Numbered from the stretch's first letter, positions 35,220-46,329 are shown. The stretch is DNA of 64,000 nucleotides from Symbiodinium natans (GCA_905221605.1 CAJNDS010002201.1:257022-321021); one strand, 5' to 3'. Notes: generated from the letters alone by a model not told the origin. A program made the numbers and translations.

Positions 35220-36680
35220 AAAAAAAAAGGCAAAAAACACATCTGCACGTTTGGAGGTACAAGTGTCATGTCCTGATACCACGCGTAAAGTCCAACCACG
35301 GCGGTCAAGGCCATCCTCGTCCCAGCACAGGGCTTCCTACTGAGTCCTACTGTTCTTTCTGATATGAAATTTCATTATGTATTATATATATACATGCATA
35401 TCATATGATACTGTATTCTATGTGCAAGAGGAAGCGAAGCAGTTCTGGCATCTCAGGCTCTGACCACAGGGAAGTCAACAAAGCACCGCTCAGAATCAGT
35501 TGCCTTTGTCTGGTGACCGCCCATGCCCCGTCAAAAAGCAGGGATGCGTGCGATCTCTGTTGCGAAATGTTGAGAAGCTTGTGTGGACTGTTCTCAAACA
35601 GGCCACTTTGCTTTGAGAAACGTTGAGAGACTGTCAAATTTTATAAAGGTGAGCGGCGCCACGGCTTGGGCAAGTTGTATCAGAATGATGAAGGCGAACC
35701 AGTGCCGAGAACCCCTGTTCCAAGCATGTTCAACAAATTTGGGTAGATGCAGGGTGCCTTTTTGAGTCAAGCTGTGAGTTGCATCTACATGCAATGGCCA
35801 CGAGTGTCGCATCAGACCTTCATATATCAGTCTCGGCCCTAATGATGGCCCTAGTGACTGACTTCGCTCACATACTCTCCGTCGTTGCCGTCGACTCCAG
35901 CATTCTGTGCCTGGCATGTTCGGTGGCTGGCCCAACCTGTATGGGGATGCAGAAAAGCCAATGCCTCGGACGAGGAACAGCTTGGCCATCACTGTCTGTA
36001 GTTTCATTGTCTTATTTGCCCAGGCACTGGTTGATCTCTCCAGAAATAAGTCCTGTGATCCGTGGCTGATGACGCCAGCAGAACGCGCCGGGTGCAGTTC
36101 ATGACTCATGCACTTGGTCTGACCTGCTCCTAATAATATCCAGCACGCCTGGTGAACTAGCCACTGCCTTTTGTACCGCAATGCATTTCATCCCCATTGG
36201 CCTTCAGAGGTTTTCTTTGTAGCCCAGCCAACGACATCGGTCATGGTCTGCTCGACCTGCAGCGCAAGCTGTCGCTGAAGCAGTCGCTGCTAGGCTGCCT
36301 CCCCTCTTCTGGTGAACTCATACTCTCACGAGGATTGGCCTGTCTCAGCCACAGTCGGTACCTTATGGCATGCACTGCGAAATCAGCAACCTCCAGCTAA
36401 AAGCCACCTGGCAAACTCTGCTCCCGGGGGCAAGGCGATACCTGGTGGCGCTAGGAAAGCGCGGCAAGGTGACCCAGAGCCGATGGCTGCATGCGGCACT
36501 GCATGCACATGATCCACATCTGGGAACCATTTAAACGGTGACGGAAGAGCAAAGACTTGCCAGGCAGGACGCTTCCAGGATTTTGCTCAGCTCATCTGCT
36601 TTCGGAACAGCCTCAGCACATGGCCCCAAGGCCAATCGCAGTACGGTCACACAATCATGTTTAGGGTTTCGGGCTCTTAA
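35220..36680. other. Unresolved region; possible minus-strand exons
   Basis: Minus-strand pieces near 36080-35900 (MKLQTVMAKLFLVRGIGFSA) and 35740-35600 (WFAFIILIQLAQAVAPLTFI, hydrophobic) could be exons of a membrane protein, but no motif or splice pair supports it. A short TTTAGGGTTTCGGG telomere-like relic is at 36661-36674. Confidence 0.3.
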
Positions 36681-36717
36681 GGCGTGCTGGCGGCAGTTCC
36701 AAGACGGTACATGAAGT

Positions 36718-36888
36718 TCCTGAATCCTGCTGCTGCCGCTACTACGAAAACGGCTGCCGCTACCGCTACCACGACCTCTACTATATCTCCTACTACCTCC
36801 TACAACCTGCTACTACCGCCTACAACCTACCACTACCACGACTACCACCGCTACCGCTACCGCTACCGCGACCGCGACCGCGACCGTC

Positions 36889-36934
<46 letters not shown>

Positions 36935-36935
36935 T
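36718..36935. repeat. Triplet array ending in (GAC)n
   Basis: TGC/TAC/CCG/CTA-type triplets grade into TACCGC, then GACCGC, and end in about 14 uninterrupted GAC repeats (36892-36933). Confidence 0.85.
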
Positions 36936-37071
36936 TATCATTTCCCACTCCCACTCCCCTCTTTTTGCAGTTCGCGCCTTATTGTATTCTCAGCTATGCT
37001 GACAGAATGAGAAAGTTCCGCAACTTCTCCCTGCTGTTGGATGCTGTTGGGGGTTTCTCGGGGAGAGTCGT

Positions 37072-38019
37072 CTACACGGTTTGGTATCCAAGCCGCTCCT
37101 GAAAAGATCGATATTGTGCAAGGAGGTCAGCCGGCAGGACTGAAGTGAAAGCTTGCAATGCCCTCGCCTCGCATTCAGGGTCGTTCTTGTGATCGTCTAC
37201 ACCATCCGGATAACGGTTGAGGTCTGCCCACTTCGATGCCTCCAAGCACTGCTGCCGGTCATCTTCCGAGATCATGTCGCCGAACAAGAAATCCACCATC
37301 TCTTCGGCTGCCTTGTCAAAGCCCTCAGAAGAAGCTGTGGCATTCTCATAGTCGAGGCGGAACCTGTCTGGGTGCGGAGCATCAAACATGTCGGTCATGT
37401 TCTGCACCATCGGAGCTGCTGCCTTTGCAACAAAGCTCAGCCCATCTGCGAAAGGGAGAGAAGCTACCGTAACCAGGGGCCACCCAGGAGGGAAGAATAT
37501 CGCATTGAAAATTTCTTCTCCGCGGGCGTGGTAGCAGTAAGCGGAGACAACCATGTTCACTGGGTTTCGAACGGTCCCTGCTACGCGGAGGCCTTTACCC
37601 CTCGCTTCTGCAAACTTCTGTGAAAGCTCCAAGGTCTCTGGTCCACACATGTCAATCATCACCTTGACCGGAGCTTCGACATTGCGACAGATGTTATAGC
37701 ATGGCTGAATCACAGCACCTTGGTCGGCATCGCCAGCGCCAAGTGTTGCAAACATGTACATCCACATCTTGTGCATCAGGTACACGCCAGACTTATGATG
37801 CACAGCAGCAACATAGTCGTAAATGTCCCACGGTGTCCGTAGACCAGATTTGGTTGCAACTGACTTTGTCCCTGCGAATCGTGCCTGTGCCCTTTTTTGG
37901 ACGAGGTTCGTTGCGCAAATCTCCTCAGCTTGGACTGAGCATGCTGAGCACAGAAGCAAAGCGAGCCAGAGTCCAGAAAATCCAGAGAGAGCTCGTCTCC
38001 ATGTATCCATTAGCCGCAT
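37072..38019 (-). CDS. Sulfotransferase-like protein with signal peptide (first of a pair)
   Basis: A single open frame of 315 residues from an ATG at 38019. Residues 12-31 are hydrophobic and end AEE, a likely signal peptide for the secretory route. VAAVHHKSGVYLMHKMW (residues 70-86) fits the loop that holds the 5'-phosphosulfate of PAPS in sulfotransferases, with Lys76 the likely catalytic lysine. RNPVNMVVSAYCYH (151-164) fits the 3'-phosphate motif RDPxxxxxSxYxYH, with Asn replacing the usual Asp. The C terminus ends LLAQYRSFQERLGY, the same as its neighbour. The length fits small carbohydrate-type sulfotransferases. The predicted role is sulfate transfer to a glycan or other secreted substrate in the Golgi; the acceptor is unknown. 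It is intronless, unlike the surrounding genes. Confidence 0.8.
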   Translation of the reverse strand: MRLMDTWRRALSGFSGLWLALLLCSACSVQAEEICATNLVQKRAQARFAGTKSVATKSGLRTPWDIYDYVAAVHHKSGVYLMHKMWMYMFATLGAGDADQGAVIQPCYNICRNVEAPVKVMIDMCGPETLELSQKFAEARGKGLRVAGTVRNPVNMVVSAYCYHARGEEIFNAIFFPPGWPLVTVASLPFADGLSFVAKAAAPMVQNMTDMFDAPHPDRFRLDYENATASSEGFDKAAEEMVDFLFGDMISEDDRQQCLEASKWADLNRYPDGVDDHKNDPECEARALQAFTSVLPADLLAQYRSFQERLGYQTV

Positions 38020-38469
38020 TGGCTACTGACATGCGCTGCTCGGGGGATTTCGAGCAACACTGCGACAAGAGAATAACGACACGACCCCGCCCCCCCTCTG
38101 CAAAGTCGGCACCTTCCTCGTGTTCGTATGTGCTGCTAGAGACGAAACAAAAATGCGACGACATGGGGGCAACATCACTACCAGCACGGCTGCCAGAGAA
38201 TACGAAAGCAACTGATTGCACATCGCTGCAAGAAGGAAGCTCCGTACTCGCAGTCGGCAAGTGCTCTAGCATCTTCGCTTTAAGGGACGAAGCAACAATA
38301 GGAAGCAAGCTGCACAGGACCCGTGGAATTTCAGAACCAGACTATCACAAGCGGTCTCAACTCGGGACCACTAGACATGGTACTTGGTGGATGCATTTTT
38401 GGGCAGGGGCCTGACTTCCTTGCCAAGCGCGAGGGAACTCACCAATGCCTCTCAGCAGGCGAAGCCACC

Positions 38470-39378
38470 TTATGTGGCTGCATATCCTAGTCGCTCCTGG
38501 AATGAGCGGTAGCGTGACAGGATATCTGCAGGCAGTGAAGGCACGTACTTGCGCACTTCGTCCTCGCACTCTTGATTGTTCTGATGGTCATCGGTTGGCG
38601 GGTGACGATGCAAATCTGCCCATTTCGTTGCATTGAGAACCTGGCTGCGCTCTGCAGGGGTTATCAGGTCCTGGAACAAGAAGTTCATCATCTCTCCCAT
38701 CTGCTGGTCGAACCCGTCAGAAGATCTGGTGAGCTTCTCGTACTCCAGGCGGAAAGTATCATGGGATGGCTGCTCGAAGGCACTCGTCATGTTTTCAACT
38801 GCTGGCAGCATCCCCTCCGCAACAAGCTTGAGCCCTTCCTTTGGGCCCAAGACAACCAAGAGTGCTGCGGGGAAGAAAAGGATGCTGTCGAGCTCCTTGC
38901 CCCGATGGTGATAGCAGTATGCCGAGACAATCATGGACACCGGATCTCGCACGATTCCCACCACGCGCATGCCGTTTGCGCCGGCTGCTACCCGCTCTTC
39001 CTGCGCTTTGTCGTAGGAGTACATGTCAACCCATATCTGGATGGGAGCCTCAGGTGAGTAGCAGGTATGAGGATAGCAGGGCTGTATCCACATGCCCATG
39101 TCGCTCGTCGTCGCCCCAAGGGCAAAGAAGATCAGCTCCCATAGTTGGCCCATGACGTAAACACCGGACTTGTGATGTGCGACAGCGATGTACTTGTGCA
39201 TAAGCCATGGCTTCGAACGTGAACTTTGGGCTGTTGAAAGCGTGGACAGTGGAGCGAATCGTGGCAGCGCCTTCCTTTGGACGAAGTTCAGTGCATTGGA
39301 CTCTTCGGTAATGCCGGAACAGCAACAGACTGAATAATAGAGAAAAAGACAGGACCACAGTTGGGCAGCCGTCTGCAT
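38470..39378 (-). CDS. Sulfotransferase-like protein with signal peptide (second of a pair)
   Basis: A single open frame of 302 residues from an ATG at 39378, 450 bp upstream of its paralogue and on the same strand. Residues 7-21 are hydrophobic and Cys-rich (WSCLFLYYSVCCCSG), a likely signal peptide or anchor. AVAHHKSGVYVMGQLW (residues 65-80) is the PAPS 5'-phosphosulfate loop with Lys70. RDPVSMIVSAYCYHHRG (144-160) is the 3'-phosphate motif and here keeps the usual Asp. It shares MVVSAYCYHxRG-like sequence, the KWADLxRxP stretch and the C-terminal SRYRSFQERLGY with the neighbour, but is clearly diverged, so the duplication is old. The acceptor substrate is unknown. Confidence 0.82.
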   Translation of the reverse strand: MQTAAQLWSCLFLYYSVCCCSGITEESNALNFVQRKALPRFAPLSTLSTAQSSRSKPWLMHKYIAVAHHKSGVYVMGQLWELIFFALGATTSDMGMWIQPCYPHTCYSPEAPIQIWVDMYSYDKAQEERVAAGANGMRVVGIVRDPVSMIVSAYCYHHRGKELDSILFFPAALLVVLGPKEGLKLVAEGMLPAVENMTSAFEQPSHDTFRLEYEKLTRSSDGFDQQMGEMMNFLFQDLITPAERSQVLNATKWADLHRHPPTDDHQNNQECEDEVRKYVPSLPADILSRYRSFQERLGYAAT

Positions 39379-39399
39379 GGCGATAGGAACGGGAAACGC

Positions 39400-40505
39400 A
39401 TGAGTATGTAGGTCAGGCTAGAAGCAGGTTGTCTGAGCCTGAAAATTCCCCAAACACACGACCAGTTCGCTTCAGAGCAGGTGATGCCATCAAGGACACG
39501 CCATGTCTTGTTCTATGCTGGGCAGTTGTGCTGCGCTGAGCTTCTGGCCAATTTCTGTTCTCGTCTGCTGGAAATGAGTCTGCAGAGGGCATCTGCACCG
39601 ACTACTTCCACATTTCACAACATCCTGGTGGTGAAGCACGCTACCTGTCGACCATCATAGGAGCTCTCAAGCTCAACTTGTGGACTTGGCACCCAGAGAA
39701 GTGAGGGCTTCTAGCTTAGAATAGACCATGAGCAAGGCTGCAATGCGTGCCAACCTCTCCCCGACCTTCACGCCCACCCCCCCGCCCTTGCTGGCAGCGG
39801 AAAAAGGCAGTCACCCTCAGGCGAGGGATTCTCTGGACTGTTACGCGCAAGTCATCTACAGCAGTTCAAAGATCAAGTGCGTGCTGCTTGACTCAAGCAA
39901 AGCGAGCCTGCTGACATCATCGACCTGAGCGCGTGTGCTACCGACTTCTCGTGCTTAACACATGTCTCGCCATGTCTTGCCCCATCCCTGTGGTAAGAGG
40001 ATTTGCTCATTTACAAGCGCACCTCCAAACCCCAAAAATTCCAGTCGATTCGGAGCATCACATGAAGTCCACGTCAGCTCAGCCCTCGTAGCTCACTCTC
40101 ACTGCCCAAAACCCTTCGGTAACATCCCCCTGAACCCGTATTCTTGGCAATTTGGCCAAGCCCATGCATACATCTCTCTCGTAAAGAGGGGCGGCCGAAT
40201 GCGAGCTTGAGTGCGGGTTTTCGAAAAAACTCTCCAAACCATGCTCGCTTTCGGAGTTCAGACAGTGAAAGCAAAGAGAACTAGATCGCCGAAAATTCGA
40301 TCGCCGACCCCACAACGCCACCGTGAGCAGTTGAATTTCGGGTCTCGAAATCAATGACCCTTTCGGTGTTTTCAGCTCGCATATGCGCCGTGCACGCATT
40401 TTGAGGGCACGTAGACATCGAGACATGTCCCCGACATCGCAAGTAACATAGGACCAAGATTGGGGATGCCAAAGGATGTCATCTCTGCAGCTTGGTCCCT
40501 TGGTG
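39400..40505. other. Stretch without a supportable gene
   Basis: A minus-strand frame of 115 codons starts at an ATG at 40426 (MSRCLRALKMRARRICELKT) and ends at 40079; it lacks a recognisable motif. Nothing else is seen. Confidence 0.3.
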
Positions 40506-40508
40506 TTG

Positions 40509-40558
40509 GTTTAGGGTTTAGGCTTTAGGGTTTAGGGTTTCGGGTTTGGGGTTTCGAG
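40509..40558. repeat. Interstitial telomere-like repeats (TTTAGGG)
   Basis: GGTTTAGGGTTTAGGC followed by TTTAGGGTTTAGGG, TTTCGGG and TTTGGGG; six or seven units, degenerating at the 3' side. It lies 65 bp from a palindromic element. Confidence 0.9.
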
Positions 40559-40622
40559 GATGTTTGTTAGTGCACCTGCCGAAGCGCCGGCAGGTGCGGT
40601 ACCCACTGCTCGGTGGCCATCA

Positions 40623-40729
40623 CTTGGGATGCCCCCTCTTAATACTAACAGTCCTGAAATCGGGATTATAATCGCGGGTTCCTACCATCCCTACGAAGGA
40701 CTGTTTATATGAGGGGGGAACATCCCAAG
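40623..40729. mobile_element. 107-bp palindromic element, MITE-like
   Basis: The left arm starts CTTGGGATGCCCCCTCTTAA and contains ACTAACAGTCCT. The right arm contains AGGACTGTTTATATGAGG and ends GGGGAACATCCCAAG. The arms pair over about 33 bp with a short unpaired centre. Related copies are at 35008 and 44970. It has no coding capacity. Confidence 0.65.
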
Positions 40730-40736
40730 CCATCAC

Positions 40737-41522
40737 TCATACAAGGTACAGAGCCACAATCCCACAGCAACCCTTTTCTGACGAAGAGCCGTCGGCAGCG
40801 CCAAGGAGACTTGACGAACAGCAGCGCCACCGCCGGGACCAATGGGGGTACGCACGACCTGGGCAAGAAGCAAAAGGGCATAAGGGCGCAGAGCTATATA
40901 CGATCTGATACAACTTTGATTGACTGCACGCTCTACAAAGCCCCGTCATGCATGATCGAAGGATCTTGGCAATTCTGCTTGACCGCAACACGCACTTCGT
41001 GGCAGTGGGATGGTCCCCTGCACATCGAGGTCCCCTGCCACCCTTCTTCTCTCCGCAGGCAAGGGTTCGCCAAGCAGCATGACCTGCCAAGGTGCTTGGA
41101 CTTCGTTTTGCACAGCCAAGACTTGGGGGTGCTTCGCTGCGTGAAAGCACAAATTGACAAAGCGCGTACAAACAGACCGGACGGCCTCCATCTCTTCCTC
41201 TGCTGCGCGCAGCTCGTGACCTGGGGTGACTCGTATCGAGGAATAGACTCCAGGTGCGAAGAGCACTGGCCTGCGCATCACTAACTGTCGAATCACTCGC
41301 ACGAGAAGAGTCCCACTCTACCAGGCGCACCATATCAATGAAGAAACCTGATGGACTGATGCCCATTGAAATCCACTGAGCCTGCGGCCCAGCCTTTTCA
41401 AAGCTGCCTCTTGGTCTACTGGCCTCTAGTCCAGCAAGGTCAAAATACTTTGCCACTCGAATCACCTGCGAATCATGTCGCAAAGCATCGACATCTACAG
41501 TCGAATGCTTCAGTCTAACCAT
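40737..41522 (-). CDS. Unidentified gene, probably several exons
   Basis: An ATG at 41522 opens a 261-codon frame that ends at 40737, but protein-like composition shifts frame along it. From 41522 to about 41290 the first frame is convincing (HDSQVIRVAKYFDLAGLEAS, then WISMGISPSGFFIDMVRLVE). From 41265 to 41040 a second frame is better (LFAPGVYSSIRVTPGHELRA, then FVNLCFHAAKHPQVLAVQNE). From 40895 to 40740 a third frame reads LLLLAQVVRTPIGPGGGAAV. Short introns between these are likely. The family is unknown. The gene ends about 8 bp from the palindromic element at 40623-40729. Confidence 0.4.
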   Translation of the reverse strand: MVRLKHSTVDVDALRHDSQVIRVAKYFDLAGLEASRPRGSFEKAGPQAQWISMGISPSGFFIDMVRLVEWDSSRASDSTVSDAQASALRTWSLFLDTSHPRSRAARSRGRDGGRPVCLYALCQFVLSRSEAPPSLGCAKRSPSTLAGHAAWRTLACGEKKGGRGPRCAGDHPTATKCVLRSSRIAKILRSCMTGLCRACSQSKLYQIVYSSAPLCPFASCPGRAYPHWSRRWRCCSSSLLGAADGSSSEKGCCGIVALYLV

Positions 41523-42020
41523 CGACTGGGATCGGTGTCGAGGGAGAGCACATCTGTCGCGAAATAGAAATTGCCTTTACATTAATCATCAGATCTGATG
41601 ATCTCAGCTGTCTGTTTTGTTCGTGATTTCCCGCCTTGGGCTAAGTCACGACTCGCCAAAATTGGGCAGTGATGCTTCCGCAGCGTCACACGTGCAAGAC
41701 TATCACTTTCTGCGTGCGAAGCAGTAGTGTCATGTGCAAGAAAACCTGTCACGCGATTATTGCGAGAAAGCTGTGGTGATTTTTGCTGTTCGTGCCACAC
41801 CGTCGGGACGCATGTGCGAGAATGTTTACTTTGGAAACCGGACACTCAAGCCCCCAGGATCCGCCAGATACGTACACAGACAGCCCATCTGCGGGTACCT
41901 AGCTTTCGTGCCTGCTCTCAAGTTTTGGATTTTGAAGACTATTCCTCTCCATTAGATTGGCCGTTTCAGGGCTACAGGTGAACAAATCAAGGGGCACGAG
42001 CGGCGTGCAGTGAATCTGGA

Positions 42021-42854
42021 CTATCTGGATCCGACACCCTTCCGATTGAGGCTAGCGCGCATCGGCTTCAGCAACCACTTCTGCGGTTGCCTTTCACAAT
42101 CCCAGAGACGCCAAGAAACACGCGAAGCTGCGCGCGGTACCATTAACCCAAAGGGGGCAGAAGAACGCATGGGCAGTGCTCTGTCCACCGAAGCCTCGTG
42201 GCTCTTCACTGCATCACGCAGGGCCCTGGCAGCTGCGCCTGGCAGCGCAGAGGTTTTGCAGACAGAAGTACGCGGAGTGCTGCACAAAGTGCCAGCTCTG
42301 GTCATGCCGCCTCAAGCCTATCTCTAGCTAGAGGAAGACCAAGTAATTACGGGTTGGACATCTTGCGACTCTACAGGAAGCTCTGCATAGCATGCCACTT
42401 CCAACCCCCGCCAGACTCATCAGACTCCCTTCTTGAGGCCGTTTGAAAACCCCTTGGTGGACCTTTGGTGTGTCCCGACTGAAGGGGCGGCAAGACCCAG
42501 TTCGCTCTGCTGTCGCTGCAAGGCATGCCCTATGTGCCCCCGAAAGAGCACTGCACAGCAATGTCTCAGCCCCTCAGTCACGTTGCCACGTCCCAACAAT
42601 TTGTTCAACTGCGTCTCCTGACAGCCTTCGTGCAGTGTGCGACTCAAAACACTGCCCCCCAGCAGGCCTAGTGCGCTTGTGGACGGCTTTACGGTAGCGG
42701 CTGCAGCACGGAAGCCTCTCAAGGCAACCGAGAACCGTGACCGCATCGTAGTCAGAAACAAGACCTTTATGGCTCGAGGCATCGGGCAGCTTACAGTACC
42801 GCAAGATTTCTCTTCGTTGCGGATCTCAGAAACTTCGTGGGTGGGTCTCCGCAA
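42021..42854 (-). CDS. Unidentified minus-strand exons
   Basis: 42780-42420 reads about 120 codons from an internal ATG (MPRAIKVLFLTTMRSRFSVA, then CQETQLNKLLGRGNVTEGLR). 42260-42021 reads SALPGAAARALRDAVKSHEA, then SWRLWDCERQPQKWLLKPMR. Both are basic and mostly helical. They may be exons of one gene. No family is recognised. Confidence 0.3.
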
Positions 42855-42979
42855 GCTAAACTTGTTCTTCTCTCTCCTGTCCTAATTTCGACTCTGCAGG
42901 CAACAGGCGAAGATTCCAGATCAGGCAACCACAGCCCACGGTACAGGTATCATGCGGCCAAACCACTCAATTCAATTAA

Positions 42980-43290
42980 TTAAATCGCCCGAACCAGGAA
43001 GTCGGAAACACAAAACAAGAAATTCCTGCAGCAATCGCGTTTCCTCTTTTTGAACAGCCTGACCATGCCATCGGTTCCTACACGTTGGGGCGTGCGCGCG
43101 CGCGCGTGTGCGTTGGCAGATAACCTCATCTTTTGCCCGGCTTTCATCTCCATCTTCTCCACCAACTCACTCGCGATGCGGCGAGATTGGCTACGCATGG
43201 GCGTTGGTGTTGTGGTGCTGCCATGTGTGGACATCCTGTGCAAGGCCTGGGCACTTGCGACCCTGGCAGCCATCATGCTGTGCTGGATGT
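42980..43290 (-). CDS. Unidentified short gene or first exon
   Basis: From ATGs at 43277 and 43274 a frame reads MMAARVASAQALHRMSTHGS, then RRIASELVEKMEMKAGQKMR, and turns basic (LFKKRKRDCCRNFLF) before stopping at 42980. The first 55 residues look coding; the later part crosses a GC-alternating run (43090-43112) and may be intron. Confidence 0.3.
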
Positions 43291-43709
43291 AGGTGGTGCC
43301 CGCCGATGAGCCACAAACGACACAGTGCTTCTGGAATATTCTGGAATGCTTCACGAGGCGATGAACGCAGACTTCACGGCCATCAGGAGGGAAGAAGCAA
43401 AGCAAGCGATCTATGTAGCGGATGGCTTGCTGATTTCTCCGGTTTTGCCTTAGCGTCGAACGCGTCGGCAGTAGGAACTGGCAACCACAAACTTATTTAG
43501 GCTTGGCAAGGCACTGAGACCAGCAAACCAGCGCTGGAAAAGTCGACGGTGGCCAAGCTTGCGGACTCTCCTTGCATGTAGATCTCTGCTTCTGTTGCAT
43601 GATGTGAGGCTGTTGCTTGCTGGTCAGCCGGATGCCATGGCGTGGGAGGCAAAATAAAAGGCGGTGACTTGAAGCAAAGCATCAAATCTGCGAACAACTG
43701 CTCACCAAG

Positions 43710-44531
43710 TTGAGGAGTCCGCCCTCCCGGCTGCTCTTCAATGTACCTTGCTTGATTTTAATGCAGCACTCATGGCCCAGATTGGGAGCATGCCCCGCCC
43801 ACTTCTGCAAGGCACCTGTGGACAATGTCTTGGGGAGTTCTATGGCCCATCGTCAGCAAGGTGGGCAAGTAGCACAACAGAAAGCCAGCAGGATCAAGCT
43901 CAGCCAGCCAATCCAGAAGACACGTCGGCGGAACTCTCTTCGGGATGTCCACCACGGCTGGGAAAGAGCTCGTACCTACAACTGCAGAAACATACTGGCC
44001 ACAAGAAAGTGTGCCGGCTTTCTTCCGTCAGCCTGCGGAATGATCGGGGGCCTCACTGCCATACTTCTTCCGCTCCTGGAAAGGCTGCAAAGGGCCATGA
44101 GCCCATACATTCTCAGGTCAAGACGTGTTCAAGAAGTGTACCGACTGCTTGGGCCCCAGCTGCAGCTGCTTTGGCTCGAAAGGTCCGGCCAGGCCTGCAT
44201 CAGACTGCTGAGAAGCCGCAGATTCCCCACATTGAAGCAAGAACAACGCCTGACGGAAATCGTCCAACCATCAAGGTCTGAAAGATGCCTCGCAGGGGGC
44301 CGCGGTCTTGGCACAAGAGTCTGCGCATCCCGATGCCAGCTCCCTAAGCCCGCTTCGCACCCCCTCCCCAAGCCTCTGCACAGCACGTTGGGCAGCGATT
44401 TCGCAGGCGAAAGAAAGCTTGCCAACGCCCTGACAAGCCAGCAAATACGAAAACAGTGCCATAAGAGGCTGCAACTTGGAGGCGAAATTGCAGGGGAAGT
44501 CTCAGCAGAACAGCTTCCAGCACAGATCTAG
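43710..44531 (+). other. Long plus-strand open frame, doubtful
   Basis: A 273-codon frame opens at an ATG at 43710 and overlaps a second plus-strand frame (43748-44281) and several minus-strand frames. It shows no motif or clear domain, and its strand opposes every gene recognised here. I list it because of its length only. Confidence 0.15.
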
Positions 44532-44574
44532 CTAAAAATGACACGTTTATAGTGGCAGCTTCGAAGCCATAAGT

Positions 44575-44940
44575 TCAAGAATGTGAACAGCAGTAGGCTC
44601 CACAACGTTGGACGGACATGGGCAAATGGAGGGACCCTCCCGACTCTGATGCAAATTCCGAGCTCCTCGTTTTCGGGTTCTCTGTGTCTATATACTTCCC
44701 CCGGTTTTCGCACATTTCGCAGGTTGACTTTGGTTTTTGCGATCTGGATTTGGAAGTGGCAGCGGGCATGAACCATGAACGAGCCCGCGAAACGTGTGAA
44801 AGCAAAGCCGGGCGAAGTGAAGTGTGGAATGTGCCTGCTCTGAAAATGCCAGCCTTGTGCTGCCCGGTCTTGCGGTCATAGAACACTGCACACGATATGA
44901 TTTCCTTTGGCCAGACAAAACATCCAACTGCCACGTGCTC
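44575..44940 (-). CDS. Unidentified exon, about 119 codons
   Basis: The frame is open from about 44940 to 44575 without an ATG at its start, suggesting an internal or terminal exon. It begins VAVGCFVWPKEIISCAVFYD, then RKTGQHKAGIFRAGTFHTS, which looks coding. The later part (CEMCENRGKYIDTENPK and beyond) is less certain. No family is recognised. Confidence 0.35.
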   Translation of the reverse strand, partial: EHVAVGCFVWPKEIISCAVFYDRKTGQHKAGIFRAGTFHTSLRPALLSHVSRARSWFMPAATSKSRSQKPKSTCEMCENRGKYIDTENPKTRSSEFASESGGSLHLPMSVQRCGAYCCSHS

Positions 44941-44969
44941 AACACCGGCTGGCTCAACAATGTCTCTTG

Positions 44970-45073
44970 GGGATGTTCCCCCTTATACTTATACTAGCAG
45001 TCCTTAATCGGGATTATAGTGCCCCCGATTATGGTCCCTAGTAAAGGACTGTTAGTATAAGGGCGAACATCCC
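44970..45073. mobile_element. 104-bp palindromic element, MITE-like
   Basis: Starts GGGATGTTCCCCCTTATACT with ACTAGCAGTCCTTAATCGGG, and ends AAAGGACTGTTAGTATAAGG then GCGAACATCCC. It is a nearly complete inverted repeat with the centre CCCCCGATTATGG. The best-preserved of three related copies. Confidence 0.68.
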
Positions 45074-45280
45074 ACATGTCTCTTGCCAAACGAGTGGCTT
45101 CTCTTGCAAACAAGCCGCCCCACAATCCTCGAAGTGCTTCCTGAGGCTGGTCTCGTTTGTGTGCCAGCTGATGCTGTCCACCAACACCTCCACATCCAAA
45201 CCGGGGATTTGATAAGAACTGAAAAAAAGAAAGGACGTCCCACCTCAAAAGATGGCGCTTCATGGCCAGCTCCTGTGTCA

Positions 45281-46225
45281 TCATCCGAATTGCTCGAGGT
45301 GTTTGGACGAAGCTGGTCTGAGAACGCGGGCAGCGCCTCTAAGGCCATCCCGAGGCGGGAGCTCATGGAAGGGGCGCACGACAATAGGCCGCCCGTCTAG
45401 CATGGCATCATGCAGCAGCAGTGCTTTATCGGCAGCTTCCAGGGAGGCGAACGTCACCTTGCCGAAGCCTTGCAAGGGGTTAACCCTTTGCTGCCAGGAA
45501 GATGGGGAACCCACGTCACAAATGTGCTACAGCTCCAAAAGAGTTCCCTTGTTTTCGAACATCCCCGACAGTCAGTAGGTATGTGGCGGTCGAAAGCTGA
45601 GAAAACGCGCTGTGGAGTCTAGGATGGTAGAGGCTCCTTGGCTGCCGAGTTTCAAACAGTAGCTACAGGTCCGGGTTGCGTTGGCTCTGCCAAGGGCCAT
45701 CTAGAGTGTGGTTTTTTTAAATTTTTTTTTAGGGAGCTGGACAAGCTTGAGACTTGAGACCAGCCCACGCGATGAGGTTGCAAAAGCGCTCGCCTTGAAA
45801 ACCCCGCCATCCCAAGATGCATGATCCTTCGGCCCTGAACTCAACATTTCACCCCAAGTCAAGCAGACGACCGTTGGCTTTCTTCTGACCCTGCATGAAG
45901 ATTCTACAAGGAATCCCGTCTGTTTCTCAACTCGACAGCCGCAAGCCGCAAGCCCGTAGCCTCGTGAACGACCTGTACCGCGGTCCATGGAGACGTCTGC
46001 TGACACAACAGCACCGCAACTTCCAAAGAAGTCGTACAGCCTGTCGCTTGTAGTTGCCCAGCAAAGTCCAGCAACGAACACGCATGGAGAAACCTTTGCA
46101 GATGGCTGAGAAGGCGCCGTCGTTCCTTGCAGATGCTGCTGAATTTCCTCCTTCGTGAACTCCCCGGCAAACTCCCTGGCCAGATCAGCTACGGTGTAGC
46201 CTGACTTGCTCGCAGCGGTGGTCAT
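45281..46225 (-). CDS. Small RRM-domain RNA-binding protein (two exons)
   Basis: Exon 1 is 45950-46225 and exon 2 is 45281-45457, joined by a 492-nt GC-AG intron, giving 150 residues. The splice restores a canonical RNA recognition motif: RNP2 is VFVAGL (residues 49-54) and RNP1 is RGYGLVTF (88-95), which spans the junction. The rest of the domain follows (ASLEAADKALLLHDAMLDGR). The N-terminal 45 residues (VADLAREFAGEFTKEEIQQH) are helical and not recognised. The short C-terminal tail is basic. Single-RRM proteins bind RNA in splicing, stability or translation; nothing here shows which. ATG 46225 was chosen as the Met that begins the conserved-looking part; an in-frame ATG at 46315 is an alternative. 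Confidence 0.82.
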
Positions 46226-46329
46226 GTTCGAAAGATCACGGCGCCATCTACAAGCAAGAATGCGCACGTTGGCTTCTATGACGAGCCAAGAAGAGCACGG
46301 CGCAGAAACGTTCACAACAGAACAGTCTC

